Shown here in pieces: positions 28,106 to 37,308 of a DNA stretch of 64,000 bases. The stretch is from the NCBI GenBank assembly GCA_028279885.1, contig JANQMX010000064.1, positions 117,695 to 181,694 of the forward strand, written 5' to 3'. The notes beneath the pieces are model-generated. The model was given only the letters and a program-made list of their open reading frames with translations, did no database searches and had not been told where the DNA came from. The position numbers and the translations under genes are program-made. This stretch comes from Rhodovibrionaceae bacterium. GTDB lineage: Bacteria > Pseudomonadota > Alphaproteobacteria > Kiloniellales > DSM-21159. Numbering within the stretch: the stretch's first letter is position 1; the number at the start of each line of letters is the position of its first letter.

Positions 28106-28787
28106 CGGCAATCTCACGAAAACAATCGACCCAGTGGTTGAGCTCGTCGGCACGCGTCTTGAGGGCGGTGCGGTTGACAATGAGCCGGGAGGTCACCTTG
28201 GCAATTTCCTCGACCTCGACCAAGTCGTTGGCTTTCAGGGTTGCGCCGGTCGAGACCAGGTCGACCATGCGGCGGCACAATCCGAGGTTCGGAGCCAGCT
28301 CCATGGCGCCGTTCAGCTTGATGCTCTCTGCCTGGACGCCTCGGGCCGCAAAGTGACGCCTGGTAATCTCCGGGTACTTGGTGGCGACGCGGATATGGCT
28401 CCAGCGTGTTGGGTCATCGCTCTCCCGCAGGCTGCGAGGCTCCGCGACCACGAGGCGGCAGCGGCCGATGCCGAGATCGACCGGTGCATAGACCTCCGGA
28501 TAGTCGAACTCCATCAGCACATCGTTGCCGGCAACGCCCAGATGGGCAGCGCCGAAGGCCACGAAGGTCGCCACATCGAAGGAGCGCACCCGGATGATCT
28601 CGACGGTCGGGTTGGCCGTCTCGAAGCGAAGCTGGCGGCTGTGCTTGTCGTTGAACGCCGGCTCCGGGGTCAGGCCGGCGCGCTCCAACAGCGGCTGCAG
28701 CTCGGACAGGATGCGGCCCTTCGGAACGGCCAAGACCAGACGTTGATTGGCCGCGAACGATGCGTTTTGCGGTATGGGATCGGGCAC
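28095..28787 (-). CDS. hisG: ATP phosphoribosyltransferase, short form
   Basis: First enzyme of histidine synthesis, 230 aa. It is the short HisG form, lacking the C-terminal regulatory domain, so it needs a HisZ partner that is not in this window. [22 protein letters not shown] opens the catalytic domain, and the phosphoribosyl-binding loop [14 protein letters not shown] is visible. It overlaps hisD by 11 nt. DUF2948 gene is 117 nt upstream. Confidence 0.95.
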   Translation of the reverse strand: MPDPIPQNASFAANQRLVLAVPKGRILSELQPLLERAGLTPEPAFNDKHSRQLRFETANPTVEIIRVRSFDVATFVAFGAAHLGVAGNDVLMEFDYPEVYAPVDLGIGRCRLVVAEPRSLRESDDPTRWSHIRVATKYPEITRRHFAARGVQAESIKLNGAMELAPNLGLCRRMVDLVSTGATLKANDLVEVEEIAKVTSRLIVNRTALKTRADELNHWVDCFREIADAA

Positions 28788-28904
28788 GCGAACTGGTTCT
28801 CCGAAGCAAGCCTACAGGCAATGGCGAGTTGCGCTGATGTAGACGGCAAGACCGCCAACGTCCAGGGCCGACCGGCGGCCACCCTTCGCGGCCGCCCCCC
28901 GCGG

Positions 28905-29423
28905 TCAGTCCTCGTGAATTGGCCGCGCGGGCGTGGGCCAGGGCTCGCCCAGGTCCCGCAAATGGGCCTTGACGGCCGAGACGCCAAGCCGGAGCGCTTG
29001 TCCACCTGAGAAGTGGAGCGTGATCTGCCGCGGCTGGGTGGCGATCGTCAGCAGGCTGAGGATCTGGTTCCGATCCGCCAGATTGATGCCATTCGTCGTC
29101 ACGCTGCGCACAGCATCGAAGCTCAAAGCGCTGTTGGTTCGGTAGAAAAAGGGCCGCGGCGCGCTTTCCTCGAACGCGGCGTCGCCACCGTTTGCCTGGC
29201 CGCCGCCGGCCCCCACCGTCTCTAGCTCGGCGCCCTGCAAGGAGTCGACCAGCTGACCGTCTTGTTCCCACATGAAACGATTGAGGACGATGATGAAGCG
29301 CCGCTCGCTGCGCCGATAGGTCACGTCGCGCAACGGCACAAGCGCATCCTGCAGACAGGCTGCCAACACGTCCATGTCGGCGACGGAGCGCGCGCGCAGC
29401 TTAAGCGGCTTGACGTCCGCCAT
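28905..29423 (-). CDS. DUF2948 family protein
   Basis: A 172-aa cytoplasmic protein with the family pattern LKLRARSVADMDVLAACLQDA, VTYRRSERRFIIVLNRFMWE and ITLHFSGGQALRLGV. Function unknown. It is regularly found between murA and hisG/hisD in alphaproteobacteria, as here. The start MADVKPLKL is chosen over the longer frame because it fits the family N terminus. Likely co-transcribed with murA 47 nt upstream. Confidence 0.85.
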   Translation of the reverse strand: MADVKPLKLRARSVADMDVLAACLQDALVPLRDVTYRRSERRFIIVLNRFMWEQDGQLVDSLQGAELETVGAGGGQANGGDAAFEESAPRPFFYRTNSALSFDAVRSVTTNGINLADRNQILSLLTIATQPRQITLHFSGGQALRLGVSAVKAHLRDLGEPWPTPARPIHED

Positions 29424-29470
29424 CCACCGACCCTGATGCAGGCCGCGCGGCACCCGGCCGGACGACTGCC

Positions 29471-30748
29471 CTAGGCTGGAACGCGTTCGATTTGCGCGCC
29501 GCAGGCGCCAAGTTTTTCCTCCAAACGCTCATAACCGCGATCGAGATGATAAACACGGTTGAGCTCGGTCCGCCCCTCCGCCGCGAGACCGGCGAGAACC
29601 AGCGAAACCGAGGCACGCAGATCGGTGGCCATGACCGGCGCGCCCCTTAGTGTCTCGCATCCCGTGACCGTTGCGCAAGCGCCTTGCGTCGCAATTTGCG
29701 CACCCATGCGTGTTAATTCGGGCACATGCATGAAACGGTTCTCGAAAATATGCTCTTCGATATGAGAGACGCCCTCGGCCGTGCTCATCATGGCCATGAA
29801 CTGAGCCTGTAGGTCGGTCGGGAAGCCGGGGAATTCGCTGGTCGTCATGTCCGCGGCCGCCAGCCGTCCGTTGGCCCGCCTTACCTGCAGGCCACGGTTG
29901 GTGGGCGTTACCTTGACGCCGCAGCGTTCCAGCGTCTCGATGACGAAGAGAAGGTCGCTCTCCCTGGCATCCAGCAGCTCCAACTCGCCGTCGGTAATCG
30001 CAGCGGCCATGGCATAGGTGCCCGCCTCGATGCGGTCGGGGATGATGCGGTGCTCGGCACCGTGCAGCCGCTCCTTGCCGCGTACGCGGATTCGGTCGCT
30101 GCCGGCGCCTTCGATGTCGGCGCCCATGGCCTGAAGGCAGTGTGCCAGGTCAACGATCTCGGGCTCCCGCGCGACGTTGATCAGCCGCGTCTCGCCCTGC
30201 GCCAGGCTTGCCGCCATCAGCAGGTTCTCTGTGGCGCCGACCGAGATGGAGGGAAAGACGATCTCGGCGCCCCGCAAGCCGTTGGGGGCAGCCGCGTGCA
30301 CATAGCCGTCGTTGAAGGAAATCTCGGCGCCGAGGCGCTCAAGGCCCATGAGATGCAAATCGATAGGCCGCGTGCCGATGGCGCAGCCGCCCGGCAAAGA
30401 GACGGTCGCCTTGCCAGCACGCGCTAACAGCGGCCCAAGCACAAGCACGCTGGCCCGCATCTTCCGCACGATCTCGTAGGGCGCGGTGGTGGAAAGGATG
30501 CGCTCCGCTTGGAGATCGGCGCCGGCCGACTGCTCCGCCACGGCGTGCACGGGGGTCGTCACGACGCCGTGCTGCTCGAGCAGGCTCCGCATCGAGGCGA
30601 TGTCGGCAAGCTTGGGCAGGTTGCGAAGCCGCAGGGGCTCTTCGGTCAACAGGCTGGCCGCCATGATCGGCAAGGCGGCGTTCTTGGAACCGCTAATCGT
30701 AATCTGGCCACGGAGCGGCTGACCGCCGTGAATAAATAACTTGTCCAT
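29471..30748 (-). CDS. murA: UDP-N-acetylglucosamine 1-carboxyvinyltransferase
   Basis: Commits UDP-GlcNAc to peptidoglycan synthesis by adding enolpyruvate. The 425-aa protein begins [27 protein letters not shown] and has the fosfomycin-target Cys in [15 protein letters not shown], with [15 protein letters not shown] later. It heads the murA-DUF2948-hisG-hisD string. A small unknown gene lies 59 nt upstream on the same strand. Confidence 0.98.
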   Translation of the reverse strand: MDKLFIHGGQPLRGQITISGSKNAALPIMAASLLTEEPLRLRNLPKLADIASMRSLLEQHGVVTTPVHAVAEQSAGADLQAERILSTTAPYEIVRKMRASVLVLGPLLARAGKATVSLPGGCAIGTRPIDLHLMGLERLGAEISFNDGYVHAAAPNGLRGAEIVFPSISVGATENLLMAASLAQGETRLINVAREPEIVDLAHCLQAMGADIEGAGSDRIRVRGKERLHGAEHRIIPDRIEAGTYAMAAAITDGELELLDARESDLLFVIETLERCGVKVTPTNRGLQVRRANGRLAAADMTTSEFPGFPTDLQAQFMAMMSTAEGVSHIEEHIFENRFMHVPELTRMGAQIATQGACATVTGCETLRGAPVMATDLRASVSLVLAGLAAEGRTELNRVYHLDRGYERLEEKLGACGAQIERVPA

Positions 30749-30807
30749 TCAATCGCTTTCGTCTGGTTGGGGAACGAGCGGCAGTAACCTCCGCAGGCGA
30801 CTTGGCG

Positions 30808-30999
30808 CTAAAGGTCCGCCTTTGGTGGCGTACTCGCAGCCTCTTCCACCTGGCTTTGGCGGTCGCGGCTCTGTGCCTTGCGTCGCTTCAAATTGGCTCG
30901 CAACGCAGCGGCGGACCGCTCGCGATGTTCGTCGCCGGCCGGTGACGTAGCGCTGCCCTCCCGGTCGGGTTCTGTTTTGCTGGGCGAGGATTCGGTCAC
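30808..30999 (-). CDS. Small hydrophilic protein upstream of murA
   Basis: A 63-aa, charged protein with a GTG start at 30999 and a GAGAG element before it. The central AAALRANLKRRKAQSRDR helix is of a kind seen in small conserved proteins near murA in alphaproteobacteria (from memory). The rest is low-complexity and acidic or Pro/Ala-rich. It would be co-transcribed with murA. Function unknown; it could still be a chance frame. Confidence 0.55.
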   Translation of the reverse strand: MTESSPSKTEPDREGSATSPAGDEHRERSAAALRANLKRRKAQSRDRQSQVEEAASTPPKADL

Positions 31000-31227
31000 G
31001 GACGCTCTCTCATTGCAGTCTTGTTGCGCAGTGAATCAGGCAGGGTCAAGGCAGCTTCCGACCAAATGATAAGGGCCAAGCCGTTAACCAGCCACAAACC
31101 ATAACGAGAGCACTTTCAGATCATATGGTCGGAAAGTGCTCGTGGGAGAAAGTCCGCAGTGGCGGCCGGCAAGCCGCTTGCCTTGCTATGCCGCCGGTGG
31201 CATGGTCCGCCATCTTTTCAGCACAGG

Positions 31228-31302
31228 GCCGCGGTAGCTCAGGGGTAGAGCACACCCTTGGTAAGGGTGGGGTCGGTGGTTCAATTCCACTCCGCGGCAC
31301 CA
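31228..31302 (+). tRNA. tRNA-Thr (GGT)
   Basis: A 75-nt cloverleaf with encoded CCA. The acceptor GCCGCGG pairs with CCGCGGC, the D stem is GCTC/GAGC, and the anticodon stem CACCC/GGGTG holds loop TTGGTAA, giving anticodon GGT. T stem GGTGG/CCACT. It is followed at once by a hairpin (31303-31344) similar to those after the other tRNAs. Confidence 0.96.
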
Positions 31303-31344
31303 GCCTTCGCAGCGTGTCGAGCAAAGCGAGATTAGCGAGAAGGC
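31303..31344 (+). repeat. Hairpin after tRNA-Thr(GGT)
   Basis: GCCTTCGC at 31303-31310 can pair with GCGAGAAGGC at 31335-31344 (AG bulge), directly after the CCA. The left arm matches the left arm of the hairpins after tRNA-Phe and tRNA-Thr(TGT), but the loop differs, so it is a related rather than identical element. Confidence 0.5.
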
Positions 31345-31409
31345 TGTCGCGCCGGAGCTTCGTAGAAGCGGAGGCGGACATGTTGCTGCTTCGGCTGGGC
31401 AAGCCACGG

Positions 31410-31446
31410 GCGCCGAACCCTGGATTAAATCCGGGGGCAGGCGGGC
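31410..31446 (+). repeat. 37-nt dispersed repeat, copy A
   Basis: Matches 53063-53099 (opposite strand) at 35 of 37 positions. The core is a near-palindrome, GGATT-A-AATCC, flanked by GC-rich arms. Both copies lie 3' of a tRNA-Thr gene, in the same orientation relative to the tRNA: about 110 nt away here and about 120 nt away there. Confidence 0.8.
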
Positions 31447-31505
31447 AAAGCAGACTTTCTCCACAGACTCTCAATACCGAACGTTAGACGCGCCTTCCTC
31501 GGCGC

Positions 31506-32582
31506 CTACTCCCGCCGTTCCTCGAGCTGCGCGGCGACGAAGAGGTCGGCGGCGGCGGGGCTGCAGGCCATGGGCGTGTCGTGCAGCACGGCGAGGCGCA
31601 TCAAGGCCCGGAAATCGTCGTCCTGGATGTGATGCACCTGCGGGTCGGCGAAGAAGACCACCGCGTCGAGTTCTCCGGTGGCGATCAGGGAGCCAAGCTG
31701 CTGATCGCCACCCCAGGTGCCGCGGTGCAGACGGCGGATTGTCAGTTCCGGGTGCGCCTCCCGCAACATGGCCCCGGTGCCGCCAGTGCAGACCAGACGA
31801 TGGCTCTTCAGTGCGCGCGCATGACGCGCCACCCAGGCCTTGAGCTGAGCCTTGCGTTCGTTGTGAGCCACTAGGGCGATGCGCAGCGGCGCCGTCGAGA
31901 AGCGCGCCGCATGCTGCGTGATCGCCAGGATGGACCGCACCTGCGCCGTCAGGCCTTCGCCCTCCGCCGGAAAGTCGCCGCTGAGCGCTGCCGTGCCGAC
32001 GGTGAAGCCGGCGGCGCCGGCTGCGGCGACAGCGTTCACCCGCTCTTCCCGGTCGATGCTGCCGGCCATGATCACGGGTTTGTCGACGGCGGCGCAGACC
32101 GCTGACATCAGGGCCGGCACGTCACCTTCAAAGCGATAGGCCAGGAGGTCGAGGCCGTGCACCCCTTCCAAGGCCGTGAGTGCCTTGGCGCTGGCCACGA
32201 TGTCCTCGATGGGGCCTTCCAACACGCTGGGGTGGCCGGTGATGTGCCCGGGGAAGGGGTAGTAGCGCAGGGGATGGTCGCGTAGGATCTCGACGACCTC
32301 TTCGGCCCGGGTGCCGCCCAAGAGGCAGTCGACCTCCAGCGCGATGGCCGCCTTGGCGGAGGAGAGCTCGCTTTCCGCATCCAGGCTGACAACTTCGAGA
32401 TAAGAGCGGCCGCCAGCGTCGCGGATGTCGCTGGCCAAGAGCTTCAACTCCTCCGGCGGCAAGCCCACGTCCTTGAATCCGATATGCCGCGCGCCACCGG
32501 CCAGCACCTCCTCCAAGCGCCGCCGAGCATCGGGGATGGTGCGGTCGTGCGCTGTCAGCATGAAGATGAAATCGAAGGCCAT
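31506..32582 (-). CDS. TIM-barrel / methylglyoxal-synthase-like fusion protein
   Basis: A 358-aa fusion. Residues 1-225 look like a phosphate-binding TIM barrel (ends with AGSIDREERVNAVAAAGAAG, a HisA/TrpF-like phosphate loop); I cannot name its reaction. Residues 233-358 match methylglyoxal synthase: IALVAHNERK, GTWGGDQQLGSLI (Asp293), VVFFADP (Asp313) and Asp323. Compared with E. coli MgsA as I remember it, Asp20 is replaced by Asn241 and His98 by Gln320, while the main catalytic Asp71 and Asp101 positions are kept. The start MAFDF at 32582 has a GGGAG site 10 nt away. Activity may be altered or regulatory. It stands alone, downstream of an AT-rich gap. Confidence 0.8.
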   Translation of the reverse strand: MAFDFIFMLTAHDRTIPDARRRLEEVLAGGARHIGFKDVGLPPEELKLLASDIRDAGGRSYLEVVSLDAESELSSAKAAIALEVDCLLGGTRAEEVVEILRDHPLRYYPFPGHITGHPSVLEGPIEDIVASAKALTALEGVHGLDLLAYRFEGDVPALMSAVCAAVDKPVIMAGSIDREERVNAVAAAGAAGFTVGTAALSGDFPAEGEGLTAQVRSILAITQHAARFSTAPLRIALVAHNERKAQLKAWVARHARALKSHRLVCTGGTGAMLREAHPELTIRRLHRGTWGGDQQLGSLIATGELDAVVFFADPQVHHIQDDDFRALMRLAVLHDTPMACSPAAADLFVAAQLEERRE

Positions 32583-33183
32583 GATGCCGCGCTCCCTGCC
32601 GTGGCCGGGATGCTGGCGCGCTGGCTTCTTTAGGCCCTGTCGCACCCGTCCCGTCCTTTCGCCCATCATCGCCGCCAGGGCGCCAGCGGCAAGAGGGAAA
32701 GGAGGGCGGAGAGAAGCGGGGGGCTGGCGGGCTTTCCGGTCGGCACACCACAGGCTATGGCCGAACGCTTCCTGCGCTCTCTCCGATTTCTTCTTATAGG
32801 ACTACATTCTGTTCTTGTAGAATAGATGCACGCAATGGTTTTAATTAGAAGAGGCAGCCATCAATAGAACTAATAGCTGCCCTGTTTTTGTTAACTGCCC
32901 GTTTTAGCAAGTATAGTTTGGAGATGAAGGCCCGGCAGCCTGGCTCCCGTGGGCGGACGGTCGAGGGTGTTTTGTGCCGTGCGCTGCTGTGTTGAGATCC
33001 ACTCAGGAGTGGGTGGATTCGCCAAAAAGTGATATTAAGCAATAGATTATGCCGGATCAGAGTGCGGCTGACAGAGAGTAGTCACAGTCTTTCTAATTTT
33101 TATCTTGGGTAGTTAATCCTGATTTAATAATCCCACAAGATGTTAGCGCAACACAACAAGCAATACTTCCCTTGGAGGATAAG
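32583..33183. other. AT-rich gene-free region
   Basis: 601 bases without a credible gene. From about 32780 to 33180 base composition drops sharply in GC against both flanks. It holds short palindromes (around 32802-32822), a hairpin with a T-rich tail (next entry), and an ATCTTG/CAAGAT inverted repeat about 33102-33144 just before the binding-protein gene, which could be an operator. Promoters for both flanking genes are expected here. Confidence 0.6.
32853..32889 (+). terminator. Terminator-like hairpin without an upstream gene
   Basis: GGCAGC (32853-32858) pairs with GCTGCC (32876-32881) across a 17-nt loop, and a TGTTTTTG stretch follows. It reads on the + strand, where no gene ends. It could terminate a short RNA starting near 32780, or be a coincidence of AT-rich sequence. 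Confidence 0.35.
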
Positions 33184-34131
33184 ATGCGCAGCTTTCTGGG
33201 TAAAACGATCGCGGGCTTGGCAACTTCACTTTTTGCGCTCGGGGCGCTTGGCACAGCACAGGCCATGGAAGTCGGCGTTGCGTGGCAAGGCAAGTCCGGG
33301 ATGGCGAAGCGGGTCCTTGCCGGCTTCGAGGAGGGCATGAAGGAGGTTGGCGGCGGCGCCAATCTGGAGGTTCGGCCGGAACTCTCCGACCGCGCGGCGC
33401 TTGACCAGGCGATCTCGGATTTCGAGGCTTCGAAGGGAGCCATGGTCATTCTGCGGTCGAACGGCGCAAAAGCTCTTGGCGCCCGTCCGCCGGCAATCCC
33501 CGCCTTTGTCGGCGGCACCAACCATCCGGGCCATCTGGGCGTGGTCTCCAACCTCGATGCGCCGGAAGGAAACATCTCGGGCGTCACCTACTTCATCGAA
33601 TATACGGTTCGGCTTGAATCCTTCGCCTCAATCCTGCCTGAGGTCAGCAGCCTGCATCTGATTGTCGAGGAAGGCCATCCGGGTAGCCAGGTCGACATCG
33701 ACGGCACCATGGCGGCATGCAGTGCGCTTGGCCTGACCTGTTCCCACAGTACGGTCAAAGGCCGCGAGGCGATCTTGGCGGACGTGTCTGCCCACAAGGA
33801 CGTTTCGGCGATCGTGATCGGCAATCAGGCCGGGCTCTACGACGAGCATATGGCGGACGTTCTGAGCGCAGCCGGTGAAACGCCTGTCGTTTCCTACGCG
33901 GCCTCTGCCGTGAAGAACGGTGCTCTGACGGCCTTGTCCGCGAACGACCACGAACTTGGACGGATGCTTGCGATCCAAGTTGTCGAGGTTCTGAGCCAGG
34001 GCAAAAGCGTCAGCGAAGTGCCGATCGGGTTCGATCAAGAGCCGCGAATCCTGGTCAACATGTCGACCCTCTCCAGCTTGGGCATCGAGCTTGCGCCGGA
34101 GATCTTCGAGAGCGCCCAGCTGATCGAGTAG
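33184..34131 (+). CDS. Periplasmic ABC-type substrate-binding protein (ABC_sub_bind-like)
   Basis: A 315-aa exported protein with a signal peptide (about 1-26, cleaved after AQA). The mature part has the type-1 binding-protein fold of the ABC_sub_bind/TrpX kind: [61 protein letters not shown] and [13 protein letters not shown]. The ATG at 33184 has GGAGG 5 nt upstream. No permease or ATPase is next to it; instead a chemoreceptor gene begins 59 nt later on the same strand. I infer a ligand sensor feeding that receptor. Ligand unknown. GC content is lower than in neighbouring genes. Confidence 0.85.
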   Translation: MRSFLGKTIAGLATSLFALGALGTAQAMEVGVAWQGKSGMAKRVLAGFEEGMKEVGGGANLEVRPELSDRAALDQAISDFEASKGAMVILRSNGAKALGARPPAIPAFVGGTNHPGHLGVVSNLDAPEGNISGVTYFIEYTVRLESFASILPEVSSLHLIVEEGHPGSQVDIDGTMAACSALGLTCSHSTVKGREAILADVSAHKDVSAIVIGNQAGLYDEHMADVLSAAGETPVVSYAASAVKNGALTALSANDHELGRMLAIQVVEVLSQGKSVSEVPIGFDQEPRILVNMSTLSSLGIELAPEIFESAQLIE

Positions 34132-34190
34132 GCCCTTTGCGGGTCCGGCGGCTCAACACTGTTTTTGGCGACGAGAACACGAGGATCGCA

Positions 34191-35804
34191 ATGCTACAAT
34201 CAGTCTTCTCTCTCACGCTCGGGAAGAGAATCTCGCTGTTCTCGATCATCCCTGTCATCGCAGGGATTGCGATCCTGGTTTTCATGTTGGTCAGCAAGCT
34301 TGAACGCGAGCTGTATCAAGTTGCCGAAAAGCAGAATGCCGATAGTGCCGAGACTATGACTGGTCGGCTGTCTGGCATGGTGAAGTTCAAACAGACACAG
34401 TCGTTGGAAAAGCTGGTCAACGGCTATTTCGAGAACACGAACCTCAGCGCGATACGGGTGTGGGGCAGTGACGGCGGGCTCGTTTTCGAAGCGGCATCGT
34501 CCACTGGCTCCGCACCCGATATCGAGCAGCTCACCCAGGATGTCACGAGCGGTGCGTTGATCGGCGCCAATCAGGCCTATGTCGGTCCCATCCTTTACGG
34601 CAAGGATGACGAACTGGTCGGCACGGTCGCCACGTCCTGGAGCAACGAAAAGGTCGCCGCAACGATCAGCGGTGTCATCGTCGACTCGCTGACCATTTCT
34701 CTTGCCGTATTGGCCGCCGTGTTGGGCACGCTGGTTTTCGTGATACAGCGCTCGGTGTCAAAGCCCATTCAAACGACCACTCGGATCATGAGCGAGCTTG
34801 CCGAGGGTAACCTCGACGTCGTCATCGACGATAAGCGCCGGCGCGATGAAATCGGCTCGATGATCGACGCGGTCGAAGTGTTCCGGGAGAACGGCCTGGA
34901 GCTTCGCAGGGTAGAGGAAGAACAGAAAGCGTCGCGCCTCAAGGCGGAACAACAGCGAAAGGAAGAGCTGGCATCCATCGCTGATGAACTTCTTGAGACG
35001 GTGGGCAGCATCGTATCTTCCGTCCGCACGTCATCTTCCGCGTTGGAAGAAAACGCCGTCGGCCTGAAGGACGACGCCGAGAGTTCGTTCAAGAGCGTCG
35101 AGAAAGTCTCCAGCTCCAGCGACAATGCCAGCTCGAACGTACAAACGGTTGCCTCGGCGGCGGAGGAACTGGCCGCTTCGTTCGGCGAAATCGCCAAGCA
35201 GGTCGCAGAAGCCAATACGATCTCGGACAGCGTTTCCAGCATGGTGAAAAGCTCGACCGAGAAAGTCGAGCATCTTGCGGTTATGGTGGAAGATATCAGC
35301 CAGATCATTCAGCTGATTCGGGGTGTTGCGGACCAGACCAACCTGCTGGCCCTCAACGCGACGATCGAGGCTGCGCGCGCGGGTGATGCCGGCAAGGGCT
35401 TTGCGGTCGTGGCTTCGGAGGTCAAGAACCTGGCCGATCAGACCGCCAAGGCGACCGAGCAAATCAGCAATCAGATCGCCGGTGTTCAGACGGCCACCAA
35501 CGAGAGCGTCAAGACGATCGCCGAGATCTCCAAGGCGGCGCAGAGCTCTGCAGAGATATCAACCGCCATTTCCGCTGCGGTCGAAGAGCAGCAGTCGGCG
35601 ACCAACGAGATTGCCCGAAACGTGCAGGAAGCCGCGACAAGCACCCAGGTCGTCAGCGACAACATCGTCCACATCGCCGATATGACCGAAAAGGCCAGCC
35701 GATCGACACACAGCATGCTTGAGTCGACAAAGGAGCTCGGCGCGCAGTCGACGCACCTCAATCAGGCCGTGAACAGCTTCATCGAGCGGATCAAGGCGGG
35801 ATAA
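34191..35804 (+). CDS. Methyl-accepting chemotaxis protein
   Basis: A 537-aa transmembrane chemoreceptor. TM1 lies at about 14-34, a small periplasmic domain of about 125 residues follows, then TM2 (about 162-184), a HAMP domain (about 185-235) and a long coiled signalling domain. The CheA/CheW contact tip reads [31 protein letters not shown]; a C-terminal CheR-binding pentapeptide is absent. The ATG at 34191 has GAGG 6 nt upstream; the longer frame to 34137 is rejected. It is 59 nt after the binding-protein gene, and probably reports that protein's ligand state to the CheA encoded at 6.6 kb. Confidence 0.95.
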   Translation: MLQSVFSLTLGKRISLFSIIPVIAGIAILVFMLVSKLERELYQVAEKQNADSAETMTGRLSGMVKFKQTQSLEKLVNGYFENTNLSAIRVWGSDGGLVFEAASSTGSAPDIEQLTQDVTSGALIGANQAYVGPILYGKDDELVGTVATSWSNEKVAATISGVIVDSLTISLAVLAAVLGTLVFVIQRSVSKPIQTTTRIMSELAEGNLDVVIDDKRRRDEIGSMIDAVEVFRENGLELRRVEEEQKASRLKAEQQRKEELASIADELLETVGSIVSSVRTSSSALEENAVGLKDDAESSFKSVEKVSSSSDNASSNVQTVASAAEELAASFGEIAKQVAEANTISDSVSSMVKSSTEKVEHLAVMVEDISQIIQLIRGVADQTNLLALNATIEAARAGDAGKGFAVVASEVKNLADQTAKATEQISNQIAGVQTATNESVKTIAEISKAAQSSAEISTAISAAVEEQQSATNEIARNVQEAATSTQVVSDNIVHIADMTEKASRSTHSMLESTKELGAQSTHLNQAVNSFIERIKAG

Positions 35805-35818
35805 TCGTTATCGCCGCC
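35795..35818. terminator. Possible bidirectional terminator between convergent genes
   Basis: GGCGG-GATAA pairs with TTATC-(G)-CCGCC across TCG, overlapping the stop codons of both the chemoreceptor and the MFS gene. There is no T run, so a Rho-independent role is doubtful; the symmetry may be partly coincidental. Confidence 0.3.
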
Positions 35819-36989
35819 GCCAAACGAGCGGCAAGAGCGAAAGCAGGGCCGAGATCGCCAGCAGATAGAGCGCCGCTTCGAACCCACCGCCGGACGAGGC
35901 CACCAGGCTGAACAGGAGGGGGCCGAGAATGAAGCCGGCGAAGATGCCCAGCGAGAGAACATTGTTGGCTTCCGGGACTTGGCCCTTGGGGGCGAGGCTC
36001 GTGACCTCGGCGATCAGAATTCCGTTCCAGTTGCCGATGACGAGGCCGAGTGCGGCGACGCAAAGCCCAACCAACATGAGAGGGCTTGTCGGCCCAAGGA
36101 GTGAGAGAAGGCTTATCGCCGCCGCGCTGCCGACGGCCGTGATAGCCAGCATGCCGGAGCGGCTGACGGCGCTGTCGGCGAGCCATCCGGATGCGATGCG
36201 CCCGGGAATGCCAAGCGCCTGGAACAGCGCATAGAGCGTTCCTGCGATGACGAGAGAGTGGCCCAGGCCAGTGACCAGGTAGGTGACCAGAAAGGCATTG
36301 GCGCTGCCTTGCACGACGGCGAGGAGGGCCCCAAAGAGCATCAAACGGCGGATATCGCGTCGGTTGGCGAGCGACAGCAGGCCACGCAGGTCGAGCAAGG
36401 GGCGATTCGCCTGCGCTGCTTCTCTCGGGACCTGCGGAACCCTGTCGCGTGAGAAGAACTGGATGGCCGTGAGGCAGAGAAGGCAAAGCCCGGCGAGACC
36501 GAGGATGGCGGCTTGCCAGCCCCACAAGGCGGCCAAAGCCGGCAGGAGCAGCCCGGCCAAGATGGCGCCGAGGGGCATGCCCGCCTGCTTGATGGAAAAG
36601 GCAAGGGTCGATCTTCTCGCCGGCACGCTAGCGTGGAGCAGCGCAGCACTGGCCGGTGCGTTCGTGCCGAAGCCCAGGCCCAACAAAAGGCCCGCCGCCA
36701 GGATCAGCCACCAGTAACCGGAGAGCACGATGAACAGGGCGCCGGCGCAGAGCGCCGCGCCAAGCTGCAGGCAGCGAACTGGGCCGACCCGGTGGGCCAG
36801 GCCGGCGCCAAGCAGATAGAAGACAACGGCGCCAGTCGCCACGGCGGAGGAATAGTAGCCGACATGGGAGGCCGGGACGCCTGCCTCAGCCGTGATCAAG
36901 GGGCCGAGGACTGGCACGGCCACGTCGGCAGCCGTCGTGGCGACTTGAACCGATGCCGCGATTGCGAGCGGGCGATACCAACCGGTCAC
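35808..36989 (-). CDS. MFS transporter
   Basis: A 393-aa inner-membrane carrier with about 12 hydrophobic segments. Family signs are the R-rich loop after TM2 (GLAHRVGPVRCLQ), SASAALLHASVPARRSTLAFSIKQAGMPLGA and the inverted second half (GIPGRIASGWLADS). It looks like an exporter of the NarK/YnfM-type family; substrate cannot be given. The start is GTG at 36989 with a weak ribosome site. It converges with the chemoreceptor 3 nt away and has no evident partner gene. Confidence 0.88.
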   Translation of the reverse strand: MTGWYRPLAIAASVQVATTAADVAVPVLGPLITAEAGVPASHVGYYSSAVATGAVVFYLLGAGLAHRVGPVRCLQLGAALCAGALFIVLSGYWWLILAAGLLLGLGFGTNAPASAALLHASVPARRSTLAFSIKQAGMPLGAILAGLLLPALAALWGWQAAILGLAGLCLLCLTAIQFFSRDRVPQVPREAAQANRPLLDLRGLLSLANRRDIRRLMLFGALLAVVQGSANAFLVTYLVTGLGHSLVIAGTLYALFQALGIPGRIASGWLADSAVSRSGMLAITAVGSAAAISLLSLLGPTSPLMLVGLCVAALGLVIGNWNGILIAEVTSLAPKGQVPEANNVLSLGIFAGFILGPLLFSLVASSGGGFEAALYLLAISALLSLLPLVWRRR

Positions 36990-37308
36990 TGTTTACCAGC
37001 GGAGAGTGGGTTTGGCTGTCAGCCCTGCCAGTTGATCGGCGCTGGCATCAAGCCTCTTGGCGGCCCTAATTCACAGAACACTTCGTCATTCTCCAAGAAT
37101 TCTTCAGAAAAACAGTAGGAAATCCTCAGGCTTCCCCCGTCGACCAAGGTTAATTTGACCGCCTCACCGTCGCTGGACCCTGTGCCCCGCCCAACCGGGC
37201 GGAGCTAGGCCGCGGCGGCGGAAGAGACTCATTCACAGGCAATGCCGAGAGGCGGCTGCGACGCTCTGAGCGGGCGCTGGCGCCGTCTCTTCATCACAAG
37301 GAAAAGTC
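36990..37308. other. Divergent intergenic region
   Basis: 319 bases between the MFS and sulfurtransferase genes. A small palindrome, CCGCCC-AACC-GGGCGG, lies near 37187-37203 and could be an operator or hairpin. The sulfurtransferase ATG is preceded by AAGGAAAAG. No gene or clear promoter was identified. Confidence 0.4.
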
